Shown here one piece after another: positions 1-8,565 of a DNA stretch of 33,252 nucleotides (its first letter is position 1; each line of letters begins with the position of its first letter). Under the pieces are notes generated by a model. It did no database searches. It saw only the letters and a program-made list of their open reading frames with translations, and had not been told where the DNA came from. The position numbers were made by a program, and so were the translations under genes. This stretch comes from Brevundimonas sp. (GTDB lineage: Bacteria > Pseudomonadota > Alphaproteobacteria > Caulobacterales > Caulobacteraceae): the NCBI RefSeq assembly GCF_016463295.1, contig NZ_JAEMRO010000020.1, positions 1 through 33,252 of the forward strand, given 5' to 3'.

Positions 1-236
1 CCCGCGACTTCGCCGCCCGGGTCAATGTCGGCATGGTCGGGATCAACGTCCCGATCCCGGTGCCGGTCGCCTATCACACCTTCGGCGGCTGGAAGCGCTC
101 GGCCTTCGGCGACACCAACCAGCACGGCATGGAAGGCGTGAAGTTCTGGACCAAGGTCAAGACCGTCACGGCCCGCTGGCCGGACAGCGATCTGGAGCAT
201 GCGGACTCCAGCTTCGTCATCCCGACGATGGGGTGA
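1..236 (+). CDS. mmsA: CoA-acylating methylmalonate-semialdehyde dehydrogenase, C-terminal fragment
   Basis: Only the last 78 or so codons are present; the reading frame is open from base 3 and the 5' end lies outside the window. The residues match the C-terminus of MmsA: a [12 protein letters not shown] stretch, then a [11 protein letters not shown] stretch, a [12 protein letters not shown] stretch and the terminal SFVIPTMG. The [10 protein letters not shown] segment is typical of aldehyde dehydrogenase C-termini, and the NVPIPVP form is specific to the methylmalonate-semialdehyde branch. The enzyme converts methylmalonate semialdehyde (and malonate semialdehyde) with NAD+ and CoA to propionyl-CoA (or acetyl-CoA) in valine and inositol catabolism, in the cytosol. 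The catalytic Cys lies upstream and cannot be checked here. The stop codon is TGA at 234-236. Confidence 0.93.
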   Translation, partial: RDFAARVNVGMVGINVPIPVPVAYHTFGGWKRSAFGDTNQHGMEGVKFWTKVKTVTARWPDSDLEHADSSFVIPTMG

Positions 237-321
237 TTTTCGCCTTGTCCGCGTTCGGTGCAGCACTTTCCACAAACGGGCGTTAGACTGGGCGATACCG
301 TAAAGCTGTAGAGCCCGTCGC

Positions 322-1260
322 ATGCGTCGTTTTCTGGTCTGGACCACCCTTCTGATCATCGTCGGCCTGGCCTTGGCCGGAGCCGGTTACTGGGGCTGGT
401 GGAACTATTTCGCGCGGTTCCAGCCGGTGACGGTCAGTCAGAACCAGGCCGAGATCCAGCGGCTGCTCGACGACGCGCCCTGGGTGTCGCCGGGCGATGT
501 GACGGGTTCGCCGGTCTATGTCGTGGGCTATCGAGACAGTGACGCCCTGATGCGGTTCCAGCGGGAAGAGGGCCCCAAGCTGCGCGCGGCGGGGGCCGAC
601 CTGCGCGTGGTGATGTTCGCACGGGCCGATGTGGAGGGACTGGCCCAGTCCACCGCCGCCGAGCGGGCCACCGTGGCCGAGCTGTGGTTGACCCGCGACT
701 GGACGCTGTATCGCCGCTGGACCGACACGCCGGCAGCCAACTGGACGGCCCCGGGGCTGGCCCCTGCGGACGGCGATCTGACCCGCACCGCCATAGTCGC
801 GGGCGGCCGCGACTTCGCCCGCCGCCTGGGTGACCTGCTGGAGCCGAGCGGCGTGCGGGAAGGCTATCCCGTCATTCTGTGGCGTGACCGACAAGGATTT
901 CTGAAGGCCTGCGCCTGCACCGATGCCCGCTCCTGGGCCTATATCCGCGACGATCTGGGCGCACCGGATCGCGTCGCTACGGACGGAGCACAGGCAACCG
1001 AGGCCGTGCCGTACGACGAAGGCGGCCCCGCTGTATCGCCACCCGCAGGCACACAGGCTCTGCCCTACCCCGATCTGACCGTTCCGCCGGTCGCGGCACC
1101 CGGCCGGGTCGAGGGCCAGCCTCTGCCGCAGGCTGGTCAGGGTTCCGGATCGAGTGCGGGGTCGTCACGCAAGGCTGAACCTTCTCCGCGCCCGACACAG
1201 ACGCCAAGGTCGCGCACGACGCCCCAGCCCAAGCAGGAAGAAGACACCACCTTCTTCTAG
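322..1260 (+). CDS. Membrane-anchored protein of unknown function
   Basis: I do not recognise this 312-residue protein. The first 30 residues are a basic start and one hydrophobic segment ending in a WGWWNYF cluster, so it is probably an inner-membrane protein with its body in the periplasm. Residues 30-220 form a compact domain, with a VYVVGYRDS strand followed by a LRVVMFAR strand, that loosely resembles a thioredoxin-like fold without the CxxC motif. A CAC pair of cysteines lies in a KACACTDARSWAYIRDDLG segment near residue 195. From about residue 230 on it is low-complexity, rich in Pro, Gln, Ser and Thr, ending in an acidic tail with FF. The start ATG lies about 85 bases after mmsA. The stop is only 7 bases from the convergent PLP-enzyme gene. 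Lineage-restricted conservation is my guess. Confidence 0.75.
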   Translation: MRRFLVWTTLLIIVGLALAGAGYWGWWNYFARFQPVTVSQNQAEIQRLLDDAPWVSPGDVTGSPVYVVGYRDSDALMRFQREEGPKLRAAGADLRVVMFARADVEGLAQSTAAERATVAELWLTRDWTLYRRWTDTPAANWTAPGLAPADGDLTRTAIVAGGRDFARRLGDLLEPSGVREGYPVILWRDRQGFLKACACTDARSWAYIRDDLGAPDRVATDGAQATEAVPYDEGGPAVSPPAGTQALPYPDLTVPPVAAPGRVEGQPLPQAGQGSGSSAGSSRKAEPSPRPTQTPRSRTTPQPKQEEDTTFF

Positions 1261-1267
1261 AGGTGCG

Positions 1268-2437
1268 TCAGAGCACTCGCTCGCAGGTCTCGATCATCCG
1301 CGCCAGATCAGCCTCGTCCTGGTACAGGCCAAAGCCGAAGCGGATGGTGTCGTCGCGAACATCGGTGACCACATTGGCCTCCAGCAGCCGCGCCCGCCAG
1401 GCCTGGGCCTTGGCGTGGCGCAAGGCCAGGAAGCGTGCGCGGTTGGCGTCATCCGTCATCGGATTCAGGATTTCAGCATCGGCCAGCCGCCCGACCTGAC
1501 CGCCCTCAACGGCCTGCTGGAAGGTCCGCATCAGGCCGTGGGCATGGGCGGCGATGTCGGCGGTGGTCAGACCCGCCTCGTCCAGCATCCGGCGCACGCC
1601 GTTGAAGCGATACAGGGGCGTCGAATCCATCGTCGCGCCCCAGAACCGGCCGGCATCGGCGCGGTACTGAACGCCCTCGGGCGGTCCCATCAGATTGCCG
1701 AATTCGGCGAACCAGCCGGTGGATACGGGGCGCGTGCAATAGCCATCTGGCGCATGCAGAATGCCCGCCCCCTCGCCCGACATGGCGTATTTGTAGCCGC
1801 CGGTGACGTAGAAGACCTTGTCCGCCACCGCCGACAGATCGGTCGGCGTGGCCATGAAGCCGTGATAGCCGTCCACGACCACCCATGGCCCCGCCGGATC
1901 GGCCAGGGCCGCCAGATCCTCCAGCCGATTGAAGCCCTGGCCCGTCTTGAAGAAGATCTGGCTGATCACGATCAGGTCGAAACCACCGCCGCGCGCCGCC
2001 TGCACAAACCGCTCGTCGAACGTTTCGAATGGCTCCAGCGGCACGCGCGTGACCACCGCCTGACCCGCCTCTTCCCAGCGCTCGGCTTGGCGACGGAAGG
2101 CATGGAATTCGCCGTCGGTGGACAGGATTCGGATTGGCTTGCGCTCGAGACCCGAGATGATCCGCAGCAGGAAGTCATGGGTGTTGGACGCGAACACCAC
2201 CGTGTCCGGTGACGGCAGGTTCAGTTCGGCCGCCACATGTTTCTGCGCCTCCGGCACCACGTCACCGAAGACGAGGTCCCACTTGCGATCCGCGAACTGA
2301 TTGGCCTCGACCCAGGCGCGCACCTGACCGTCGAAGCTGGCGTCGGGCCACAGATGATGGCTGTGCGCTGCAAAGTGCAGTCGATCAGGGTCGAGCGACA
2401 GGGCACGGGAGAAAAGGTCTTTACGCGCACCGGCCAT
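1268..2437 (-). CDS. Class V aminotransferase-fold PLP enzyme, kynureninase-like
   Basis: The 389-residue protein has the fold-type I PLP layout: a substrate-binding N-terminal region with FAAHSHHLWPD, the phosphate-side FASNTHDFL segment near residue 83, the cofactor Asp in VVVDGYHGF (D189), and the Schiff-base Lys in GGYKYAMSGEG (K216). This arrangement is closest to the kynureninase/cysteine-desulfurase group. True kynureninase motifs are only partly recognisable, so the substrate is unknown and I give no symbol. The ATG at 2437 is preferred because a GGAG sits six bases upstream of it. A GTG seven codons further upstream (2458) is in frame but has no such site. It reads toward the unknown membrane protein and lies downstream of, and in the same direction as, secA with about 88 bases between. 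Confidence 0.82.
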   Translation of the reverse strand: MAGARKDLFSRALSLDPDRLHFAAHSHHLWPDASFDGQVRAWVEANQFADRKWDLVFGDVVPEAQKHVAAELNLPSPDTVVFASNTHDFLLRIISGLERKPIRILSTDGEFHAFRRQAERWEEAGQAVVTRVPLEPFETFDERFVQAARGGGFDLIVISQIFFKTGQGFNRLEDLAALADPAGPWVVVDGYHGFMATPTDLSAVADKVFYVTGGYKYAMSGEGAGILHAPDGYCTRPVSTGWFAEFGNLMGPPEGVQYRADAGRFWGATMDSTPLYRFNGVRRMLDEAGLTTADIAAHAHGLMRTFQQAVEGGQVGRLADAEILNPMTDDANRARFLALRHAKAQAWRARLLEANVVTDVRDDTIRFGFGLYQDEADLARMIETCERVL

Positions 2438-2525
2438 CAGTCTCTCCGTCGTCAGCACAATCGCCAGAACACGAGCCCGCAGGCACGCTCAAGCAGCGAG
2501 CCGCCGCGCGGCAAGCGTTAGCGCC

Positions 2526-5423
2526 CTAGATAAGCGCCCCGTGGCAATGCTTGAACTTGCGTCCCGATCCACACGGGCAGTCGGCATTGCGCGGCGTGCG
2601 CTCCCAATCGGCCGGCAGCAGATCGACGGGCAGGCGCGAACGATCGTCGCCGGTCAACTGGCCTTCCGGGTTCTGGGCCGAGGGATGATTCATCTCGTTC
2701 TCGCCCGTGCCGGGGTTCAGGTGGATTTCCTGGAACTCGGGCATGTCCATGGGCGGCGGGGCCTCCTGGAAGCGGAACTCGACCGTCATCAGCCAGCGGG
2801 TGACGTTGTGGCGCAGCTCGTACAGCAGCGTCTCGAACAGGTTGAAGGCCTCGGTCTTGTACTCGTTCAGCGGATCGCGCTGGCCATAGCCGCGCAGGCC
2901 GATGACGCCGCGCAGGTGGTCCAGGTGAACCAGGTGCTCGCGCCAGGCCATGTCGATCTGTTGCAGCAGAAACTGGCGCTCCAGACCGCGGGTCTGGTCG
3001 GCACCCAGCATTTCCAGACGCTCGGCGGCACGGGCGTCGGTGGCGGCGATGATCCGCTCTTCGATCTCCTCATTGGACACGCCTTCCTCGGCCGCCCAGT
3101 CATGCAGCGGCAGGTCCAGACCGAGAGTCGACTTCACCTTTTCGTCCAGGCCGTCGATGTCCCACTGCTCGGCATAGGCCTTGGGCGGCATGTGCTTTTC
3201 GACCAGGTCGGAGATGACGTCGGCGCGGAACTCGTTGACCAGTTCGGACAGGTCGGTGGAGTCCATGAACTCCTGACGCTGCTCGAAGACGGCCTTGCGC
3301 TGGTCGTTCACGACGTCGTCGTATTTCAGCAGGTTCTTGCGGATGTCGTAGTTGCGGGTTTCGACCCGCTTCTGGGCGGTCTCGACAGCGCGGTTCAGCC
3401 AGGGGTGCGAAATCGCCTCGCCCTCGGCCACGCCGAAGCTGCGCATGATCGCGTCCAGACGGTCGCCGGCGAAGATGCGCAGCAGGTCGTCCTCGCAGGA
3501 CAGGAAGAATTTGGACACGCCGGGGTCGCCCTGACGCCCGGTCCGGCCGCGCAGCTGGTTGTCGATACGGCGGCTTTCGTGGCGCTCGGTGCCCAGGACG
3601 AACAGGCCGCCGGCGGCCAGAGACTTCTCCCTCTGGACCGCGATCTCGGCCTTGAACTGGGCCTCCATGGCCGCCTCGTCCTCGGGCGTGACCTCGATGG
3701 CCAGATTGCGCTGGTCCTGACGCCACTTCTGCAGCTTCATTTCCAGATTGCCGCCCAGCTGGATGTCGGTGCCGCGACCGGCCATGTTGGTGGCGATGGT
3801 GACGACGCCGGGCAGGCCCGCGTCGGCGACGATGAAGGCTTCCTGCTCGTGCTGGCGCGCGTTCAGCACGCTGTGCGGAATGCCCTTGCCGGTCTTGACC
3901 TCGATGTCGAAATCTTCGTCCTTCAGCGCCTGATAGGCCTTCTTGGCCGCGGCCCGTTCCTTGGGATCGTCGCTGATCACCTGGGCCAGCAGGTGCTGAT
4001 GCTGCGGCTTCAGCGTCTTGATCCGGACCTCGTAGCTGTGGGTCTTCAGCAGCTCCGACAGGGTCTCGGACTTCTCGATCGACACCGTGCCGACCAGGAT
4101 CGGCTGGCCCTTGACGTGGCATTCGGCGATCAGATTGGCGATGGCCTGGTTCTTCTCGGCCTCGGTGCGGAAGATTTCGTCGTCGTGGTCGATCCGCTTG
4201 ATGGGCCGGTTGGTCGGCACCTCCAGCACGTCCATCTTGTAGATGTCGAGGAACTCCTGCGCCTCGGTGGCGGCCGTGCCGGTCATGCCCGCCAGCTTTT
4301 CGTAGAGGCGGAAATAGTTCTGGATCGTGACCGAGGCCAGAGTCTGGTTTTCGGGCATGATCTTCACGCCCTCCTTGGCCTCGATGGCCTGATGCAGGCC
4401 TTCCGACAGTCGGCGGCCCGACATCATCCGACCCGTGAATTCGTCGATCAGGACGATCTCGCCGGCCTTGATGATGTAGTCCTTGTCGCGCTGGTAAAGC
4501 GTATTGGCCCGCAGCGCCTGGTTGACGTGGTGGACCAGGCTAACGTTGGCCGCATCATACAGGCCGGTCGTGTCTTCGGCGAACAGGCCGCGCTCCTCCA
4601 TGACCTGTTCGATCTTTTCGGAGCCTTCTTCCGTCAGAAGGACCTGACGCTGCTTCTCGTCCAGGTCATAGACCGACTTGTCCTGGATCAGCTCCTTCAC
4701 GATGCCGTCGACGATCAGATACAGGTCTGAGCGATCCTCGGTCGGGCCAGAGATGATCAGAGGCGTGCGCGCCTCGTCGATCAGAATGGAGTCGACCTCG
4801 TCGACGATGGCGAAATGGTGCGGGCGCTGCACCATCTCGGCCCGGTCGTAGACCAGGTTGTCGCGCAGATAGTCGAAGCCGAATTCGTTGTTGGTGCCGT
4901 AAGTGATGTCGGCGGCATAGGCGGCCTGACGCTGGCCCGACGACAGGCCGTTGACGATCACGCCGACGTCCATGCCCAGGAAGCGATAGACGCGGCCCAT
5001 CCATTCGGCGTCGCGGCGGGCCAGATAGTCATTGACGGTGATGACGTGCACACCCTTGCCGCTCAGGGCATTCAGATAGGCGGGCGCGATGGCGACCAGG
5101 GTCTTGCCCTCGCCGGTGCGCATCTCGGCGATGCCGCCGTCGTGCAGGATCATGCCGCCGGTCAGCTGGACGTCATACTGACGCTGACCCAGTACCCGCT
5201 TGGACGCTTCGCGTGCGACGGCGAAGGCCTCGTTCATGATCTTGTCCAGCGTCTCGCCATTGGCCAGGCGATCCCGGAAGGCGTCGGTCATCATGCGCAG
5301 CTCGTCGTCCGACAGGGCGGCGAACTTGTCTTCCAGGGCGTTGATCTTCTGGACCCGCCCCATGAATTCCTTGACCTTGCGGTCGTTGGAGGAGCCGAAA
5401 ATCTTCTTGGCGATGCCGAGCAT
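2526..5423 (-). CDS. secA: Preprotein translocase ATPase SecA
   Basis: SecA is the ATP-driven motor that pushes unfolded preproteins through the SecYEG channel. This 965-residue protein is full-length for an alphaproteobacterial SecA. Walker A is RTGEGKTL at residues 102-109 and Walker B is the DEVD box at 208-211. The preprotein cross-linking region, the second helicase half ([14 protein letters not shown] and a [10 protein letters not shown] segment) and the helical scaffold follow in order. The C-terminus carries the zinc-binding [13 protein letters not shown] motif (C949, C951, C960, H961) used for SecB and ribosome contact. The ATG at 5423 matches the family N-terminus ([10 protein letters not shown]). 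The frame stays open to a TTG at 5630, but that TTG is part of a probable -35 box, so the longer form is unlikely. The ribosome-binding site is weak. The gene diverges from the PpiC-like lipoprotein gene across a 245-base region. Confidence 0.98.
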   Translation of the reverse strand: MLGIAKKIFGSSNDRKVKEFMGRVQKINALEDKFAALSDDELRMMTDAFRDRLANGETLDKIMNEAFAVAREASKRVLGQRQYDVQLTGGMILHDGGIAEMRTGEGKTLVAIAPAYLNALSGKGVHVITVNDYLARRDAEWMGRVYRFLGMDVGVIVNGLSSGQRQAAYAADITYGTNNEFGFDYLRDNLVYDRAEMVQRPHHFAIVDEVDSILIDEARTPLIISGPTEDRSDLYLIVDGIVKELIQDKSVYDLDEKQRQVLLTEEGSEKIEQVMEERGLFAEDTTGLYDAANVSLVHHVNQALRANTLYQRDKDYIIKAGEIVLIDEFTGRMMSGRRLSEGLHQAIEAKEGVKIMPENQTLASVTIQNYFRLYEKLAGMTGTAATEAQEFLDIYKMDVLEVPTNRPIKRIDHDDEIFRTEAEKNQAIANLIAECHVKGQPILVGTVSIEKSETLSELLKTHSYEVRIKTLKPQHQHLLAQVISDDPKERAAAKKAYQALKDEDFDIEVKTGKGIPHSVLNARQHEQEAFIVADAGLPGVVTIATNMAGRGTDIQLGGNLEMKLQKWRQDQRNLAIEVTPEDEAAMEAQFKAEIAVQREKSLAAGGLFVLGTERHESRRIDNQLRGRTGRQGDPGVSKFFLSCEDDLLRIFAGDRLDAIMRSFGVAEGEAISHPWLNRAVETAQKRVETRNYDIRKNLLKYDDVVNDQRKAVFEQRQEFMDSTDLSELVNEFRADVISDLVEKHMPPKAYAEQWDIDGLDEKVKSTLGLDLPLHDWAAEEGVSNEEIEERIIAATDARAAERLEMLGADQTRGLERQFLLQQIDMAWREHLVHLDHLRGVIGLRGYGQRDPLNEYKTEAFNLFETLLYELRHNVTRWLMTVEFRFQEAPPPMDMPEFQEIHLNPGTGENEMNHPSAQNPEGQLTGDDRSRLPVDLLPADWERTPRNADCPCGSGRKFKHCHGALI

Positions 5424-5464
5424 GAATGATCCGAAGGCGGGCGAGCGGTTGGGGCTCTGGTACG

Positions 5465-5585
5465 AAAAACGGTCCCGAAGGAGCGGCGAGGGTTTCGCGC
5501 CGAGACGGCGGCCTCTTCGGCGGCGGCCCGTCGCACCTGAAACAGGGCGCGCTGCATGGGGCCGCGCGGACGATGAAACCCCTCG
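5465..5585 (-). promoter_or_regulatory. Possible structured leader of the secA mRNA
   Basis: Between the putative promoter and the secA ATG, two arms are complementary over 10 bases with one extra base: GAAACCCCTCG at 5575-5585 and CGAGGGTTTC at 5487-5496 (plus-strand sequence). They would close an 80-base loop in the mRNA. Just after them, reading toward secA, a short stem capped by a UUCG loop is followed directly by five U (plus-strand AAAAA at 5465-5469). The arms are visible in the sequence. A regulatory role is only inferred, and the 3-bp core of the UUCG stem is weak as a terminator. Confidence 0.25.
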
Positions 5586-5601
5586 ACTTGGGCGCAGGCG
5601 G

Positions 5602-5630
5602 GACTTAAGCACCGACCTTATCCCTGTCAA
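5602..5630 (-). promoter_or_regulatory. Probable secA promoter
   Basis: On the minus strand a perfect -35 box TTGACA (5630-5625) is followed by a 17-base spacer and a poor -10 hexamer TAAGTC (5607-5602). The -35 is convincing and the -10 is weak, so the exact start is uncertain. Transcription from here would give secA an untranslated leader of roughly 170 bases. Confidence 0.45.
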
Positions 5631-5668
5631 CGCGAGGGCCTTTGCCGCCCTGTGACGGAGCTTGCCTC

Positions 5669-6565
5669 ATGCGGCCTTTTCGCCCCTCCGTGATGACCGT
5701 CGCGCCGGTCCTGTTCGCCGCCCTTCTGGCTCTGTCGGCCTGTGGTCGCGCAGGAGGCGATGATCGTCCGCCGGAGGCCAACGACCGGGCTGTGGCCAGG
5801 GTGCAGGACCAGACCATATGGGCTTCCGATGTGAAGCGCGAAGCGGTGGCGCAAGGCCTGATCGGCGAGACCGAACCGCTCGACGTCAACGCCGATCTGT
5901 TTCGCCGCGTGCTGGACGAGGTCATTGACCGCAAACTGCTGGCCGCCGAGGCGGAACGGCGCGGGCTGGACGACGACGCCCTGGTCCAGCGTCGTCTGGA
6001 GGCGACGCGCGAACGCATCCTCGGCGACGTCCTGATCGAGGAGCAGGTCTCGGGCCAGGTCAGCGAGGCCCGCATCCAGGAACTGTATCGCGACCAGGTC
6101 CGTCAGGCCCAGACGACCGACGAGGTTCGGGTCCGCCTGATCCTCAGCCGCACACGCGAGGAAGCCGCCGCCGTGATCGGCGTCCTGGCCCAGGGCGCGG
6201 CGTTCGAGGCCGTGGCGGCGCAAAGCTCCATCGATGATGCGACGCGCTTTTCGGGCGGCGATCTGGGCTATCGCACCCTCGACGTCCTGCCCCAGGCCTA
6301 TGCCGATGCCCTGCGCGAACAGCCAGCCGGCTCTACCGTCGGTCCGGTTCAGACGGAGGCCGGATGGGCCGTGCTGCGGGTCGAGGATCGCCGCCGCGAA
6401 ACGCCGCCGACGCTGGAGCAGGCCCGGCCCCAGATCGTCCGCTTCCTGACCTATGAGGGTATCCGCCAGCAGCTGGAGCAACTGCGGGGACGCGCGAAGA
6501 TCGAGCGCCTGATCGACGAGCCTGAGGCCGCAGGCTCATCCGCTCCCGCAGGCCCGGCCCAATGA
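5669..6565 (+). CDS. Peptidyl-prolyl isomerase of the PpiC/SurA type, lipoprotein
   Basis: This is a 298-residue parvulin-type isomerase probably acting on exported proteins in the periplasm. The N-terminus is a lipoprotein signal peptide with lipobox LSAC, giving a lipidated Cys25. A SurA-N-like helical region follows (residues 40-150, with VLDEVIDRKLLAAEAERRG). The parvulin domain then spans roughly residues 150-250: EVRVRLILSRTREEA, the SGGDLGYR loop, and GPVQTEAGWAVLRVEDRR. The ATG at 5669 is chosen because GGAG lies eight bases upstream and because it opens directly into the signal peptide. An in-frame TTG at 5642 would only add nine residues. Its stop overlaps the argJ start (ATGA), so the two are translationally coupled. 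It lies divergent from secA, which fits a shared role in export and envelope folding. Confidence 0.9.
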   Translation: MRPFRPSVMTVAPVLFAALLALSACGRAGGDDRPPEANDRAVARVQDQTIWASDVKREAVAQGLIGETEPLDVNADLFRRVLDEVIDRKLLAAEAERRGLDDDALVQRRLEATRERILGDVLIEEQVSGQVSEARIQELYRDQVRQAQTTDEVRVRLILSRTREEAAAVIGVLAQGAAFEAVAAQSSIDDATRFSGGDLGYRTLDVLPQAYADALREQPAGSTVGPVQTEAGWAVLRVEDRRRETPPTLEQARPQIVRFLTYEGIRQQLEQLRGRAKIERLIDEPEAAGSSAPAGPAQ

Positions 6566-7944
6566 GCAAGACCCCGATGACCGGCCGCTCGACAGGCCAG
6601 AAGATCGAACACGCCATCGAAAAGGCTCTGGACCCCCTGGCCACCGCCCTGAAGCGCGCGACCAAACCTGTGCCCCCGCCTGTGGCCGTGGCCCCCGGCA
6701 AGCCGGGCCTTCAGGTGTCGCCACTGGCCGTGCCGTTCCCGACCATTCCCCCGATCGCAGGCGTGGAAATCGCCACCGCGCGAGCGGGCTTCTACAAGCA
6801 CGAACGCGACGATCTGGTCGTCTTTTCCTTCGCGCGCGGGACGACGTGTGCGGGCGTCTTTACCCGCCACAAGGTCGGCTCGGCCCCTGTCGACTGGTGC
6901 CGTCGGCATCTGGACGCCAGCGACGGCGGCAAGGATGTGCGGGCCCTGGTCGTCAACGCCGGCTGCGCCAATGCTTTCACGGGCAAGGCAGGAGCCGACG
7001 CAGCCCGTCGTACCGCCTCCGAGGTCGCCAAGCGGTTCGGCTGCCGCCAGCGTGACGTCATGCTGGCCTCAACCGGTGTGATCGGTGTCTTGCTGGACGA
7101 CAGGAAGATTGCCGCCAGGATGCACGACATCGAGGCCGGACTGGATCCCGACGGCTGGGCGAGGGCGGGTCTGGGCATCATGACCACCGACACCTTCCCC
7201 AAGGGATCGTTCGCCGAATGCCAGATCGAGGGCCATACGGTCCGCATCGCGGGCATCGCCAAGGGGTCGGGCATGATCGCGCCGGACATGGCCACCATGC
7301 TGGCCTTCATCGTCACCGACGCCGACATCCACCCCAGCGTGCTGCGCGCCCTGCTGGGCCTACATGTGAGAACGACCTTCAACTCCGTGACCGTGGACGG
7401 TGACACCTCGACCAACGACACCTGCCTGCTGTTCGCCACCGGCGCGTCAGGCGCGCCGCGCATCGGCCGTGTCGGAGATCGGCGTCTGAAATCGTTCTCT
7501 GCGGCCCTGGACAAGGTCATGCTCGACCTCGCGCACCAGCTGGTCCGCGACGGCGAGGGCGCGACCAAGTTCGTCAAGGTGACCGTAGACGGTGCCGCCA
7601 GCCCGGCCTCTGCCCGCAAACTGGCCAAGTCGATCGCCGACAGCCCCCTGGTCAAGACCGCGCTGGCGGGCGAGGACGCCAACTGGGGCCGCGTCGTCAT
7701 GGCCGTGGGCAAGACCGACGAGCCGGTCGATCGCGACAGTCTGGCGATCCGTTTCGGTCCGCATCAGGCAGCCATCGATGGGGCACCGGCCCCCAACTAC
7801 GACGAGGCCATGATGAGCGCCTATATGAAACAGTCCGAGATCGACATCACCGTCGACGTCGGCTCCGGCCGGGCCTCGGCCACGGTCTGGACCTGTGATC
7901 TGACCAAGCGCTACATCGAGATCAACGGCGACTATCGCTCGTGA
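6562..7944 (+). CDS. argJ: Bifunctional glutamate N-acetyltransferase / amino-acid acetyltransferase ArgJ
   Basis: ArgJ transfers the acetyl group from N-acetylornithine to glutamate, closing the acetyl cycle of arginine synthesis, and often also makes acetylglutamate from acetyl-CoA. It is an Ntn-type enzyme that cuts itself into two chains. The cleavage motif MATML is at residues 243-247, so Thr245 becomes the nucleophile. The oxyanion-hole segment is ASTGVIG (169-175), and NAGCANAFTG lies at 132-141. The C-terminus DLTKRYIEINGDYRS is typical. At 460 residues it is about 50 longer than most ArgJ. The surplus is an N-terminal Lys/Ala/Pro-rich tail (residues 1-52). The ATG start overlaps the previous stop (ATGA), which supports it. 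A GTG at 6715 would give the usual length. Confidence 0.97.
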   Translation: MSKTPMTGRSTGQKIEHAIEKALDPLATALKRATKPVPPPVAVAPGKPGLQVSPLAVPFPTIPPIAGVEIATARAGFYKHERDDLVVFSFARGTTCAGVFTRHKVGSAPVDWCRRHLDASDGGKDVRALVVNAGCANAFTGKAGADAARRTASEVAKRFGCRQRDVMLASTGVIGVLLDDRKIAARMHDIEAGLDPDGWARAGLGIMTTDTFPKGSFAECQIEGHTVRIAGIAKGSGMIAPDMATMLAFIVTDADIHPSVLRALLGLHVRTTFNSVTVDGDTSTNDTCLLFATGASGAPRIGRVGDRRLKSFSAALDKVMLDLAHQLVRDGEGATKFVKVTVDGAASPASARKLAKSIADSPLVKTALAGEDANWGRVVMAVGKTDEPVDRDSLAIRFGPHQAAIDGAPAPNYDEAMMSAYMKQSEIDITVDVGSGRASATVWTCDLTKRYIEINGDYRS

Positions 7945-8351
7945 CCGACAGCCTACCCACGGTTCTCGTCGTCGCCGCCGCCCTGATCGACACCGACGGG
8001 CGGGTGCTGATCGCCCAGCGGCCCGAGGGCAAGGCGTTGGCCGGGCTGTGGGAGTTTCCTGGCGGAAAGATCGAACCCGGCGAGCGGCCGGAACAGGCTC
8101 TGATCCGCGAACTGCGCGAAGAGCTGGGCATCGACGTCAATGCGGCCTGCCTGGCCCCGTTCGTGTTTACCAGTCACGCTTACGATTCTTTTCACCTGTT
8201 GATGCCACTGTACTTGCTCCGACGCTGGTCGGGCACGGTGCAGCGGCGCGAGCATGCGGCATTGAAGTGGGTGAAGCCGAGCCAGCTTTCGGACTATCCC
8301 ATGCCTCCGGCCGACGAGCCCCTGGTCGCATGGTTGCGCGATCTTCTCTGA
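7941..8351 (+). CDS. mutT: Nudix hydrolase MutT, 8-oxo-dGTP diphosphatase
   Basis: MutT removes 8-oxo-dGTP (and 8-oxo-GTP) from the nucleotide pool, preventing A:T to C:G transversions. The 136-residue protein has the full Nudix box at residues 41-63: GGKIEPGERPEQALIRELRE followed by ELGI. This gives the metal-binding REL-REE signature. The upstream LIAQRPEGKALAGLWEFPGG segment is typical of MutT itself rather than of other Nudix families, and the length matches E. coli MutT. The start is a GTG whose last two bases are within the argJ stop (GTGA overlap), so it is coupled to argJ. The run PpiC-argJ-mutT probably forms one transcript. Confidence 0.93.
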   Translation: MTDSLPTVLVVAAALIDTDGRVLIAQRPEGKALAGLWEFPGGKIEPGERPEQALIRELREELGIDVNAACLAPFVFTSHAYDSFHLLMPLYLLRRWSGTVQRREHAALKWVKPSQLSDYPMPPADEPLVAWLRDLL

Positions 8352-8375
8352 CCCGCCTCCGCGTACGGGGAACGA

Positions 8376-8558
8376 ATGCGACACCTGATCTCGCGTTTTC
8401 TGGCCGATGAAGACGGGGCGACCGCCATCGAGTACGGTCTGATCGCCGCTCTGGTGGTTGTCGCCGCCCTGGCCGCCCTCAGCCTATTCGCCGACACCAG
8501 CACGGGCGTTTTCAACAAGGCCATGAACCAGATCGGCAGCGCGATCACCGGAGCCTGA
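8376..8558 (+). CDS. Flp/Fap-type IVb pilin
   Basis: This 60-residue protein is a small type IVb prepilin of the Flp family. The N-terminus holds a short basic leader, then DEDGATAIEYGLIAALVVV, where a Gly precedes the mature N-terminus and the Glu5-Tyr6 pair of Flp pilins is present. A single hydrophobic segment follows, then a short Gly/Ala-rich end. The leader would be cut by a CpaA/TadV-type peptidase and the pilin assembled by the Tad/Cpa system on the cell surface. No cpa/tad gene lies in this window, so it appears to be an orphan copy. It begins 25 bases after mutT in the same direction and ends 7 bases from the convergent methyltransferase gene. Confidence 0.9.
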   Translation: MRHLISRFLADEDGATAIEYGLIAALVVVAALAALSLFADTSTGVFNKAMNQIGSAITGA

Positions 8559-8565
8559 TCAGCCT

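Noticed and set aside
2541..4730. A 729-codon open frame antisense to secA
   Set aside because: It is the mirror of a conserved gene in GC-rich DNA, with low-complexity Leu/Val/Gly/Asp composition and no recognisable domain; secA on the other strand explains the openness.
5424..5630. A 69-residue N-terminal extension of SecA
   Set aside because: The extension would start inside a perfect -35 hexamer, is Arg/Ser/Pro-rich and does not match SecA, whose known start [10 protein letters not shown] is at 5423.
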